Below, in pieces: positions 10,159 through 21,141 of a stretch of 64,000 bases of DNA (position 1 is the first letter of the stretch; each line of letters opens with the position of its first letter). This DNA is from Umbilicaria muhlenbergii (taxonomy: Eukaryota; Ascomycota; Lecanoromycetes; Umbilicariales; Umbilicariaceae). A program made the position numbers and the translations under genes. The stretch is taken from NCBI GenBank assembly GCA_000611775.1, contig KK106985.1:787982-851981 (forward strand), written 5' to 3'. The notes under the pieces were generated by a model. The model was not told the DNA's origin and searched no databases. It saw nothing but the letters and a program-made list of their open reading frames with translations.

Positions 10159-11590
10159 AAGCTGGTATAGAATAGAAATTAAAGAGTTGAAAAGACTTCT
10201 GGCGTAATGCAAAAACAATAGCAGTCCCTCATCGAAGAACTCCCCTCGACTACTCCGCACTCGCGAGAGCGGTCAGAGAGCACCTGGTGTGCAAAAACTA
10301 GAAATCAGTGCACTCTGAAACATCCACAGCCAGAATTCTGAGCGTCGCTCTTTCTGATGAGGTCAAGCAGGTCCTCAGCTGACCACTGCCACCTATTGTG
10401 GCTCGGCGCCTGATATTTCGGTGGCTTTCTCATACTATGATATGCTCGGCCATAATGAACAGTGTGCAGTCGTCCAAAGCAAGCATGGCATAGTAGAAAC
10501 ACGGCACACCCAACAGGATGGAGCAACCGCAGTGGGATTTTCAAGGGATTCCAACGTGTGGGTTTATTGGCTGGCGATGCTCTCGCGCCTGCTTTTGATA
10601 GATCCTGAGACTGGAAAATGTTCAAACGTCGCAGTCGAGTATCATCCTAACATAAACGCTGGATCAAGCATAAACCCGTACGCATAAGTATGGCCCTTCG
10701 TACGGACGAGAGCCGAGAAGAACCGGGATCCTACATCGTCTTGTAGACTAGAGTGTCATTTCAGTGTGAGGCTAATTGATTGCATGGGAGATCGAGGCTT
10801 TTATAGTCGCGTGTGCGTCGTGTTTTCCCCAATTTCACGCGTAACCCTGAGGATCATCACGGCGCCTAACCTGATTCTCCTATTCGTATCTCCTCGTACC
10901 CCTTGCCAACCCAGCAGGCAGCAGGCAGGAAAGCTGAAGTATCAGCTGCCATCCTTCATCCCTCTCATCCAATCCTCGACCTTCGTTTTCATCGCATTGG
11001 CACTTTCTGAATCTTGCCTCGGTCAACGGCGCAGCAGTGTCGTCGTCACCTAGTCTCGCCCATCACCACGCTACCACGCCCATCCTTCCTCCATCACGTC
11101 GATTCCATTCCGCGCCGAGCACGATTACTGGATCTTCGGCCAACCACGCACGCTTCGACACGCTGCACATCTACCCATCCCCCGGTTGATTGCCTGCAGT
11201 AGTCTGCTCAGCGTTCGCGCTCAAAGGCGTGTTTCCCGCCAGGTAATTGCCCAGCGTGCACCCAGCTTTGCTACGCCCGGTGCACCCTCCCCTTGCTGCA
11301 TTTTAGTGCTGCGCCTGGGCAGGAGCAAGGCAGGGCGAATATACACCTCGTCGCTCCCCACTGTTCTGCCTTCTTTCCTCAGGCACCGTCGCTGCACTCT
11401 GCTTCAACATTGTACGTTCAACGTGTCATGCTTACGCTGCACTGAGATACAGAATTTGGGTGCTGGGGACTGCCCCGTTCGGCTTTGTTTATCTGGATTA
11501 ACAACGCTCTCGACAACACGACTCCAGAACCATCACGACCGGAATTCACAGCAGATCAGTCATCGGTCTTCGAACTCGAGCACCTGTGCC
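10159..11590. other. Intergenic, probably holding a long leader of the next gene
   Basis: About 1.4 kb without a supported gene. From 10850 on the plus strand is rich in C and T with many CCATC and CTCATC runs, as in long fungal 5' UTRs. Open frames in this part have no family resemblance. Nothing else was seen. Confidence 0.5.
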
Positions 11591-12971
11591 ATGGCCACAC
11601 TCGCTCCATTGTCCTCTCCTATGAGGCAACCTTTCGGGTCGTTGGATGGCAGCAGACTTAGAAACCTCACAAATGTCAAGAACAGACAGAATGGTATGGC
11701 ACACTTCTTCAACCTATTCGATATCACCTCGCCTGCAACAATCGATTAAAAATCGCGTTTGATGATCTCAATTGATGAAATATGCAGCTCTACCTACTAC
11801 CCTATCCTCACCTATCAAGCGTCGCTATTCACCACCCACATTCGACGATGTCGACACTGAGAATATCGACCCTTCCGTCTTCTGCTCTCCCACCAAGAAG
11901 TCAAAGAATTTCGATGGTGCTCCCGTCGAGCCAAGCAAAGGGTCTCAGTACATTTTGACAAATGTCTCTCCGACTCCAAGCACTTTCGCTAAGCCGACGG
12001 TCACTCCTACCCGGCTGGACACCCCTCAGTCTCCGCTGGGACAGAAGCGTAAAACTGCAAAGCCCTCATCTGCACCAGCTGCTGCCGGTAGATCTCCCAA
12101 GAGCAAACGCATTGGGATTCTATCACGCCGCCGTATCTCTTCATCACCCTTCACTCGCATCGACCCGCCGATGTTTGGCAGTCGCTCCCAAGATGCAGTC
12201 CCCTTTTCGATCGATGCAGCCCTCTCCGGTACTGTATCGTCCTACAAGGCCAAGCCACAACCACAAGTTGAGGCGTCCACGTTGGAGGACTCAATCCCTA
12301 AAGGCTGGATGTTTGAAATCCATGAAGATACCGCCGAAGAGGAAATGGGCAATCTGATAGAGCACTCCACTTGTACACTCGACATTTCAGATGACGAGTC
12401 CCGACAGGCTGTCAAGGATGATAGAGGAAAAGAGAACATTCCTCCCTTCGATTACCCAGGTTCTATGAGCCACCCGGTTGCGACCACCGTCAGACCTGTC
12501 TCCAGGAAGGACATGATGACCGACGAACCTCGTAGTCCGCTTGGTGACCTTGACGCCAGAGATTACTACGCTGAGGGATGTGATGCCTCCTCATACTACA
12601 TCATTACTGCCGAGAAGTCTAATGTCAAGCTTGTGGAGGAGCCGGTCAAAGCCAAGTTTGAACTGAAGACAGTCGATTCTGCTATTCGTGCAGAAAGTAA
12701 GGCCTCCGCTGGATCTCAAGAACTGTGGAAAGACCTTCTAGCTCAGATTGAGGAGACGAAGAAGAGCAACGCGGCTGCTGCCCTGGCCATTGCAGAAGGC
12801 ACCAAGGAGCAAGAAGCTTCCATCGAGATCTGGGAGAGTGAAAGTGCCAAGGGTGATGATGTCGCCGCCGAAGACCAACCTCACCACTTTGTACCAGCGC
12901 TGCAGAAGGACAATGAAGCCGGCGAGAACCTTGCGTCCGAGGAAACCGCACAGGACCCGTTAATGGCTTGA
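11591..12971 (+). CDS. Conserved fungal SP/TP-rich protein with KEN box, function unknown
   Basis: Two exons (11591-11693, 11788-12971) give 428 residues. I do not recognise a named family, but the opening MATLAPLSSPMRQPF and the central block GWMFEIHEDTAEEEM (about 207-221) followed by LDISDDE have the feel of a conserved filamentous-fungal protein. It is mostly disordered: many SP/TP sites of CDK or MAPK type, a basic patch SPKSKRIGILSRRR (about 138-151), and an acidic alanine- and glutamate-rich C-terminal third. A KEN triplet sits in DDRGKENIPP (249-251), and RSPLGDLD nearby resembles a destruction box. These suggest a phosphorylated, APC/C-degraded cell-cycle protein; that role is inference. 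Intron 1 (94 nt) joins in phase to ALPTTLSSPIKRRYS. Confidence 0.8.
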
Positions 12972-14432
12972 TCAACCGATCGTCATCATTGGCACTCCTG
13001 CGCGCTGGACGTTGCATCTGGACTTTTTACCACCCACGCTCTTTAACTTGCTACCACTCTTCGATCCGATCGTCGCGGCTGAAGATCCAACTCCCTTTCC
13101 AGGCGCCGGCTGCTTTCACTACAATCATCATGGGGAACCCCTCCCGGCGTCAATGTCTCATCATCATGGAACAGAAACCACGCATCAATATCCCTCGCGC
13201 TACTCTCCGGAATCACCGCCACCCCCGCTCAGGACACGTCACTTTCACGCTGCTCTATCAAGATTCGCCCCGCAGCATCAGCGTCATCCTCATCGTCCTG
13301 TTCGCACTCATTCTCGTCCGCGTCTACGGATCAAGATTACCGCTAAGCCTTTCGACTGAGCTCTCTCCTCGGAGATTGAGCTCGTTCTCAGGCTTCTGCT
13401 TCTTCCCCCCGTAACCACAAAAGCACTGCGTTGACTGAAGCGTGCTCCTTGTATTGACTGACTCCGGTGTATGTCTACAGGTCGAGCTCTTCGATTTGTC
13501 TCGTGTTTCTATGGGGTTCAGGTGCTGCTTGTTCGGAACGCGTCAGGTGGAAGATGAAGACAAGGGAGCGTGCTTGTGACTTGGCTGTCTCAGAATGTAA
13601 TTCTATCTGCTTGCGTGATATTGGGGTTTGGGGTTATGTTTGGATTTGGGATTTGGAAGCGTTACGCCTGTGGAGTTAAGGAACTGGATGCAGAAATTGC
13701 TATTTTGGGACTCCGAGTTCATTTTCAAGTACTTGTCTGGATATACTTCGTAAAGACTCCGTTGGTTATGTTTCCCAGGTGTTGATTGCGAGGGCTGCGG
13801 GCTTTGGGCGTCAGCTACTCTGCTTGTGCGTGCTGTGCCGGGGTCAGGGTGCCTCTAATCGAATAATGTGCTCTCGAACCCGAAACTGCTGTGCTTTTCT
13901 CACTTGATGGTCTTGAAGCGTGAACGGTGCTTGGATCCAATGTTTCTGACTGAATGAAGTGCATCCAATCCATTTCCCCATATTCTGTCTAATGAAACAC
14001 GACGCGTACCCAAACCCTCTCCACCTAACCGCCCAAGCTCCTGCCACCGTGCCAGGCTCCAGCAGACTTCTTCTCTGGGGAGCACGCAAAGACTTGCCGG
14101 GAACGCCATTACTCTGCCGTTGTCGATAGGACATGTATTCTTATATACTATTGGTGCTACGTTCCCTATTATCCGTGAACATCCACGTGAGCTCGTTGAA
14201 GCCAGCCCCTAAGGTGCGATCTCGCGTTAACTCTATGAAGCTAGCGCCTTACAACCAAGCACCGGGATGACGTCTCGGACTCTCACTCACCATCGAAAGT
14301 GCCCTAACCACCCTCGATAGAGATGAAAATGCCTTCTCCACTCCATACTCCTCCCTCTCCCTTCGCTCCCTTCCATCGCTTTCATCTCACCAACTCTCCC
14401 CTCCATTCCCTCCCTCCTTGACCTTCATCAAA
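12972..14432. other. Intergenic: 3' flank of the KEN-box gene and promoter of the SnoaL-like gene
   Basis: About 1.46 kb. C-rich sequence to about 13400 is probably 3' UTR. 14300-14432 is pyrimidine-rich (repeated CTCCCT) directly ahead of the next start codon. Open frames at 13012-13359, 13467-13785 and 13844-14134 show no family features. Confidence 0.5.
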
Positions 14433-15130
14433 ATGTCCCACCCAACGGGCCAAGCCCTGCAAGACCAATACGAAATCCGCCCCGACCCGCAGGCCCTAAC
14501 GCACAACGACGACAACCCCTCACAAAACTCCAGCACAGATGTCGATTATGAGCCGCACCCGGAGAAATCTCTCAAAGTGTCCCCCGAGCACGAGAAGATC
14601 GTCAGAGCCATCACGAACCTGTACAGCGGTAGTGCTAGCGAGGAGGACATGCAGGTGTATGCGGAAAAAGCTGTCTATGACGACCCGTGGAGTTATTGCG
14701 ATACGAGATACAAGATTGCCGGGCAGTGGTATGGTGCGTCAACCCCTTCTCTCCCTTCCCTTCCTCCCCACATCCTTTGCCAAAGAGCCAAGTCCATCCG
14801 CTGCCGCAAAGTAAGCCAATCCCTACTAAGCATCCCCCAGGAATCCCCAGAATCATGGCCTCATCCCGCACGCTCGCCACCGAAATCGTCTCCGACACGC
14901 CCACGTCGATCGTGTACAAGCAGCAACAAGAATACACGCCACGCGTGCTGCACGTGTCCAAGCCGGTCAACAGCTTGATCACGCTGACGCTGGACGAGCA
15001 GGGCAAGGTCAGGTATCATAAGGATATGTGGAACGAGAAGGATTATAGCCATGAGGGGTTGGGCAAGGTGCTGAAGACGCTGAATGGGGATCATTTGACT
15101 AAGATTACTAGACCGCCGGATAGTTTGTAA
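14433..15130 (+). CDS. Small SnoaL/NTF2-like domain protein, function unknown
   Basis: Two exons (14433-14733, 14841-15130) give 196 residues. The pattern of a helix (SPEHEKIVRAITNLYSGSASE), a conserved YDDPWSYCDTRYKIAGQWYG turn and a run of strands (TSIVYKQQQEYTP, VNSLITLTLDEQGKVRYHKDMW) fits the NTF2-like/SnoaL cone fold found in many fungal uncharacterised proteins. Catalytic residues cannot be named. The 107-nt intron has a CTACTAAGC branch site and joins GQWYG to IPRIMASSRTLATEIVS. First ATG chosen (AAAATGTCC context). The stop codon TAA lies inside a donor-like GTAAGA, so a further 3' exon cannot be excluded. 3' end of the coding strand is G-rich. Confidence 0.8.
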
Positions 15131-15352
15131 GAGGGGACGAGGATCATGGGGGGCGATCTAAAGCGTGGGAGTGCGCACTCGGTTGGGGAGTTTGGTTAAA
15201 ATGCATGGGGTTTTGTAGTGTCGATCTGGTTTTCTCATGAGTGGCTCCAGATGGTGGAAACGAGCCAGGATCATGTCATATCGTACCATACCTCACCACA
15301 TATCCAACCGTCCCGACCGACCTCAACCACCCCTCCACCCCCCTCCCCCCTC

Positions 15353-16543
15353 CTACCCCGGTCCCGTCCCCGTCTCCGCATTCCACCCCTCCGGACACTC
15401 CACCCCCTCCACCACCACCTCCCCATCTCCCCCCACGAGCACGCAACAATTCTTCCCAATCAACTCCCACTCCCCCTTCCGATACGTACTCGGCTCACTA
15501 GCCACAATGACATGTCTCCCATGATCCTCCCTCCTCCTAAACGCCCCCCGATTCTCCCCCCCCTCCGCATCATCCGGATACTTCCGATTCAGCGTCACCC
15601 CCGCGCTCGTCGAATAATACAGCGACGGCGGCTGCTCCGTCGCATGGTTGCGAAACCGGAACGTCACCAGCTGCGCCCCGTCCGTGGCGGCCAGGTTGAG
15701 ACTGCTCGGTTGGAAAGCCGAGCCGAGAATCGCTTTCTGGAGGGCTATGACCGCGGCAACGGCGTTGCGCATCGCGGCTTTCATGTCCGCCACGGGGTAC
15801 CGCTCATTCCAAGCCTCCTTGCCGCGGCCGCCGGTCAAGTACGTCATGTAGAGGGCGGCCAAGTGTTCGCTATCGGTGCTGCCGCGGATGTTGGCGTAGG
15901 CGTCGGCGGCGAGGAGTGGGCAGAGGTCGCGCGCGATGGAGACGAAGTCGGCGACGACGCCGTTGTGCATGAATGCGTGGCGGCCGAAGACGAAGGGGTG
16001 GTTGTTCACGGCCGTGGTGGCGGTGGCGGTGGCGGCGCGGATGTGCGCGAATACGACGTTGGTGGAGGTGTTGGCGCAGATGCTGAGGAAGTTTGGGTCG
16101 TGCAGGGGGGGTTGGGCGGTTTTGTAGAGGGCGGGGAGGGGGTAGCTGGAGGGGGAGGACGAGGACGAGGACGAGGACGAGGATGTGAACGCGTGGCGGG
16201 TGGGGGTGTACCAGGCTAGGCCGAGGCCGTCGACGTTGAAGAGGCGGTTGCGGGCGGTGATTTCGTGCTCGGTTGTTATTTGGTTGGGGGCGTGGGAGAG
16301 GAGTTTGGGGAGGTAGTGCTCATGGACTTGTTTGGAGAGGGAGTGCGCCTTTGGAGGGGGGGTATTTGAGCTGATATGTCATTACTGGCAATATGAGGAT
16401 CAAAGGGACTTACTGGAGTGATCAAGACATCTTCGAGCAAGCACTCTTCGCTGTCAGAGACGTAGGCAAACCAGCTGTGTATTAATTCAGTTTCTATTCG
16501 TCAGTTTAATATAAGCGCATCTGGAGTGCACTGACCGACACAT
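15353..16543 (-). CDS. DUG3: Glutamine amidotransferase-type peptidase DUG3 (glutathione degradation)
   Basis: In yeast, Dug3 with Dug2 forms the enzyme that releases glutamate from glutathione; Dug1 then cleaves Cys-Gly. Three exons (16543-16536, 16474-16414, 16348-15353) give 354 residues, a usual length. The protein opens MCRWFAYVSDSEECLLED: Cys2 is the N-terminal nucleophile of class II amidotransferases after Met removal. Further family blocks: HSLSKQVHEHYLPKLLSHAP, NVDGLGLAWYTP, FAHIRAAT, NNHPFVFGRHAFMHNG and GSTDSEHLAALY. The first coding exon is just 8 nt; the join is fixed by the conserved MCR-W-F-A-Y. A serine tract (about 94-103) comes from a hexanucleotide repeat. Cytosolic. Confidence 0.92.
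16155..16183 (+). repeat. GAGGAC hexanucleotide microsatellite in DUG3
   Basis: About 4.5 perfect copies of GAGGAC on the plus strand, read in DUG3 on the minus strand as alternating TCC and TCG serine codons. Copy number change would only lengthen or shorten the serine tract because the unit is two codons. Confidence 0.85.
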
Positions 16544-16897
16544 CTTAAGGTATCAATGAGGACTATCTGCTACGGAGCGGCTTCGAAGCTACCTTCGAAG
16601 GTGATTAATCTCAGTTGATGAGGCTGTTTGTGTATACAGAGCGGTTGGGGTGTTGTTTATTGTTGAAATGCGGGAAAACAAGCTTCTGCAGATCGGGGAC
16701 CGAGGCTTGGCTTGCTTTCCGCTAAGTGGACCCCTATCGCAATTGTATGACCCCAAAGAATCTCACGAATAATCCCATGCTCTGAGCATGCAAGCTGTGT
16801 AGAACATCATTTATCTCTAGTCTAATAAGTGGATAATTCATAGCATCGTGATGGTTGCAGCAATGGGTATAACGAAAGCAGAACCGGAAAAGAATCC
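16544..16897. other. Intergenic: DUG3 promoter side
   Basis: Holds the DUG3 promoter. A short palindrome-like AGGTAGCTTCGAAG/CTACCTTCGAAGG pair sits near 16580-16602. A possible terminal exon of the DNA ligase gene (16898-17029) adjoins on the right; see that entry. Confidence 0.45.
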
Positions 16898-17021
16898 CTA
16901 TCTCGCAGCATCCATACTAAACTCCCATCTACCCTTCGTCCCAAAGCCACCCCAAAAGTCCTGGCCCGATGTGCCGCAAATGCCCATTCTGATGTGCTGC
17001 GTCGCCGGCTCAGTCTTCTCC

Positions 17022-20000
17022 TCAGAAACCTGACCCCTTGGTACACTTACCCCTGAGCCATCTGAGGATCACTTGCCCTCGTTCTCCTTCCCAATCCATT
17101 CGTGCCACATAGCAACTCCCGTACGCTCCCCTCCGTCCCTCCTCGGTCCTCATCCTCTCGAGAAGGCGCCAGTCCCAGACGACAAACCGCTTTTTCTCGA
17201 GTCTGACGAGCGGCGAAAGAGACTGCAGAACACCTGCCGTGGCGTGGGACCGTTCACATTCCACCAGAACCACGACTTGATTGCCTGTCATTGGGGGCGT
17301 CAATGGAAGATTATCCGCAATTGCTGCCGTCTGAGAGGTGTAGTCAGACACAAGCCGGTATGTCGCGGAGTGGAAGGGTATGAGATCTTCCGTCAGATAT
17401 GGCATGCCAGCAACGCAAGGACTGAGGAGGACCTGGCATTGGGAAAGAACTGGTAGTCTTGAAATATGCGGACGAGACAGTGAAGCTGGTACAGCTGCTG
17501 GTAGTGGGGCTGGTATAACTGCTGGTACTGTCCTAGGAGACTTCTCTTGCGGTGGTGTGAGAGCGGGTACATCCGCTGGTACTGGCTCAGGGGGCTCCTC
17601 TCGCGGTGGCTGAAGAGAAGTGGGTGGCGGCGATGGAGGCATCGTATCCGAATGCTCTGAGGCGTTGGTTTCCCGGAAGGAAGAGGAATACAGAACAGCC
17701 TTTTTACTCTGCTTCTCCATGTGCAACCCCGTTTCCATTCCCACAGCAAGCTTGCGGACATAAGAAAATGTGGACGTCGACACCCGATTCTTTTGTTCTA
17801 TAGGTTTGACGTTTGCAGCTGGCCGTAACTGCCGACTAGTCTTAGTGACCTCTCGCATAGTGTGAGTTGTTCGCTGCATATCGCTTGAGAAATGTCTTGA
17901 ACATGGTGGTGGGGGTGACGGCCGACGCTTCTTTGTAGGATGGAGCGAGTTCTCTAAACTAGATTCTGTGGAAGCCCTCTTGCGTGGGTTTGCAGTCGAC
18001 ACATCATAAAACGGTCTCAATGGCTGCTCGCGGAATTTCTCGCAGGTCTTCTCGCGGGTCATCACAGGCGACGAAGGCGGAGGAGTAGCTAAAGAGCTGG
18101 CACTTGTTGCCACGGTTGTCGAAGAGCGCTGGGAAGAAGTCTGTGAGGAGACCTCGCCTGTAACCAGACGACTCTCAGTAGGTAGCATTTCCTGGGTATC
18201 CATGCGTACAAAGGGGGCCGCTGCCGCCTTGTGGATTCGTCTTAAAGGCGATTGCAACTTGTATGTGGATGGCAACTCTAGAGAATTCTCAAGAAAGTCT
18301 TGGGAGTTATCCCAACATGCCATGGGATTGTTCTTAGACTTGTCCGCCCGCTCGAGCCGTTCGATCCAAGCAGCATCTTCTTGCGATGGATGTTCCACCG
18401 GCACTCTCCTTGCCTCGTTAGCCATTTCTTGTAACTCGTCGAAGCCCACAGTGTCCTTGAAGTCTCTGTGCCAATGAATCTTCAGAACCCGAGGAAAGCG
18501 AAGCGTGAAGTAGTTGCGGTTTGGAGGCTTATCGAATCCGCTTCCCATTACCTCAAATACAAAAGGTTCTCGAAAGATGACATCCATCTTGCAAGGCAAA
18601 CCAGGCTCGATCTTGACCTCGAAAGCCTCCCTAGCCTTGGTAGACCCCAGATCCGATGCTCTGAACTTGCCCAGTTGATTCAAAGTCTCCAAGTCGTGCT
18701 TCGGTATGCTTTGATTGAAAGCATCGACAACAACGTATGAAGGCTTTGCGTCAAAGCGAATCACGTCTGCCTTGTTACGCAGGCAGCCAATATGGAAGTG
18801 TGTCCATGTCATGTTTTTGATACCTTTCTTCGCTGCTTCAACGGCGTCGTAACCAGCGCCAATAACCGCGAAATCCGCAGTGTCGCCAAGACCTGTGATA
18901 TAGTCTTTCTTCAATTTAATCCAGCAACCAGGGTAGCTGCCCGTCGGTTGCTGTACGAAGTTGAAGTATGGCTCGTCGGATGGCTTCAGAACGTAGCCCT
19001 CCCATCGTTGGGTGAAGGCATGAGCAAGGGACTTCTGCAATTGCTTGGGCGCGTCCGGGGATGAAAAGTAGATCTCCTTCCGCATTACCAGTTCTGCTCT
19101 ACCGGGTATGGTCGTGATTAGGGCATCCAATCGTCTCCTCCTCTCTCGATGGGGTTTTGTAAGTATGTTTTCATTATTAATAAGTAGTAGATCATAAAAG
19201 ATAACCATGAGATGTTCATAATCGTGCGCTCTGATACATGTTAGTTGGATTCTGAAAAGGGTGGAATTGGCAAGCTCACTGTGAATCCTTGCTCGTGCCT
19301 AGAAAAACACCCGAGCGTAATAAGTGCTTTCTCAGCTTGTGAAATTCCAAGATCTTCTGCTCCCTGTCACTCCATACCACCAATTCGCCTTCCAGGATGC
19401 AAGTGCTTGAGATTGCACATTCCGGGCTACCGATTTGAAGAGCTCTCCTGATAGTGTCATGGACCCCTTTCTTGTCATTGGTGGAATCCTTGCCACTCTT
19501 TGAGAAGATTTGTATGCAGTCGTCCCCGCGGGCGAGGTCAATATGTACTTGGCAGTACTCTCCGTCGTACTTCCGCTCGAGGCTCATGCGTCTCCTTCCA
19601 GCCATCTGTAATGCATGTTTGATACTCCTGGCCTTCAGATAGTTGGCTCGCCCCACCTTGACACCACTCCTCGGCACAAGGAGCTGAGCAGCGAGTCCCT
19701 TGTAACGCTTTGCCTCGTCGTGTCCTGGCATCGCAGGCCACTTGCAGATGACCGGGCCCCTCAACATGCCGACCGCCGCGTCAAAAGAATCTTGCACTTG
19801 CAGAAAGTCCGGTAACAAGAAATGGAAAGACCTCAATACTAGCCCCTCCGGTAGGATCACTGGTGCGTAGTCCTTGAGTATCATTCGGGTGAACCATTTA
19901 GCTTCCCTACTCTGTAGCTTCCCATAAACCCTCCCTAGCACCTCGTGCAGTGCACTTGCCGTCTGAGGGTCCTGGAAGTGACCCATCGGCTGGGCCTCGC

Positions 20001-20469
20001 CTCTAACCTTGGGTCCGGAGAACCGACTCTTCCCTGCCACAATCGCCAAAGCCGCATACACCTCCTCGATAGTGACCTCTCTACCCTCACCATACTGCGC
20101 CATCTCCGCCTGCCTCTGTACCCGCTCAACACAAGCGCCTAAATCACCCCTCCCATGCTCCTTCCACCGCTCCAATTCTTTCATCCTACTGATCCCCAGG
20201 CCAAGGCACCGACCGAGAGCCTTTGTAAGCGAGGGTGGCTGGAGATTGTAGACTCGGTCGGTGCGCCGTTCGGGAAATATGGCCGTCAGGAGAGCCGCAG
20301 CAGACGGAGCATCGAGGGCATCAATGCGGGCCCGATGCGAGCGGAACCATTGTATTATGGTCCTCTGGTACCTATCCCGCAGAGTCGCGGGCAGAAGCGG
20401 CGGATCCCGAGTCGAAAGGGCTTCGAGACTTGACAAGAGGTCGCAAAGGAAGATAAACTTGAAAGGCAT
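17022..20469 (-). CDS. Fungal ATP-dependent DNA ligase, second type (not LIG1/LIG4), with long low-complexity tail
   Basis: ATP-dependent ligase that would seal nicks through a lysyl-AMP intermediate. Exons 20469-19280 and 19230-17022 give 1132 residues, joined by a 49-nt intron with a CTAAC branch site. Residues 1-240 resemble the DNA-binding N domain; nucleotidyltransferase motif I is KYDGE (Lys300 is the AMP acceptor), motif III EGELVVW (about 364), motif IIIa VIFYDLLLIN, motif IV EGYVLKP (about 474) and motif V WIKLKK (about 500); an OB-like region follows to about 700. The rest is disordered with Pro/Ala/Val repeats and ends in a possible BRCT-like module (VVLVECERSHATAG, WDWRLLERM). The 3' end is doubtful: a GTAAGT donor lies seven codons before the stop, and a protein-like frame continues to 16898. 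Likely nuclear, repair-related by inference. Confidence 0.88.
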
Positions 20470-21141
20470 CTCCGTGATCGAGTCGATGCTTCTGAGCCAG
20501 TGATGAGGAATATCCTAAAGCAATTGTGCAGAGGTAAGAATAGGAACGGAAGCAATGGTCGCAACGCCGTTTTATATACATAATGCATGACGAGGCAATA
20601 ACGCTGCTGGGTATAACACAAAGAAAAGGGTGAAGGGGGGATGGCGGTGGTGTTGAAGCCTTGAAGGAAAACGGGGGTGGAGATAAAGGATAAGGTTGAC
20701 GTGAATCCCTGCTTGATATACGCGCTAGTCGCTCACGTGGTCACATGTCCAGAATACTCACCGGCCCCAATCAATTGCTACTTTGATAATGCTACAAACA
20801 CCACTTGGATCATTAACAACCCGGGCAGCAAATGCGCATGATCTACCTGGATTGCTATAAGAATATTCGATGTTGTCCCCGCGCTCAATCCTCGAGCCAG
20901 CAATCGCATGCTAGCAAACCAACCCGGATGACCCCGTGGCGACCGCGGGAAGGGGGAATAAACGCCTATATGAGGTATCTAGACGAAGAGACGAAGGACG
21001 TGAAAGATGATGAGGTGCGCCTAAGAGGGTGTTGGAAAGAGAATACAGCTGACCCATGCGACAGATACCCCTTCTTGCGTTGGACCGCAATGATAACTGG
21101 TCCCGCCAACTCTTTTCGTGGTACGTGATCTCATACACCGT
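20470..21141. other. Intergenic: ligase promoter and VPS1 3' flank
   Basis: About 670 bases, AT-richer than the genes. No gene, RNA or repeat is supported; open frames at 20832-21128 have no family resemblance. Confidence 0.5.

Noticed and set aside
13012-13414. C-rich open frames after the KEN-box gene
   Set aside because: Overlapping frames with His/Pro/Arg-rich translations in a low-complexity 3' flank; no start context or conservation seen.
13850-13905. tRNA-like B-box (GGTTCGAG) on the minus strand
   Set aside because: No matching A box, acceptor stem or cloverleaf could be drawn.
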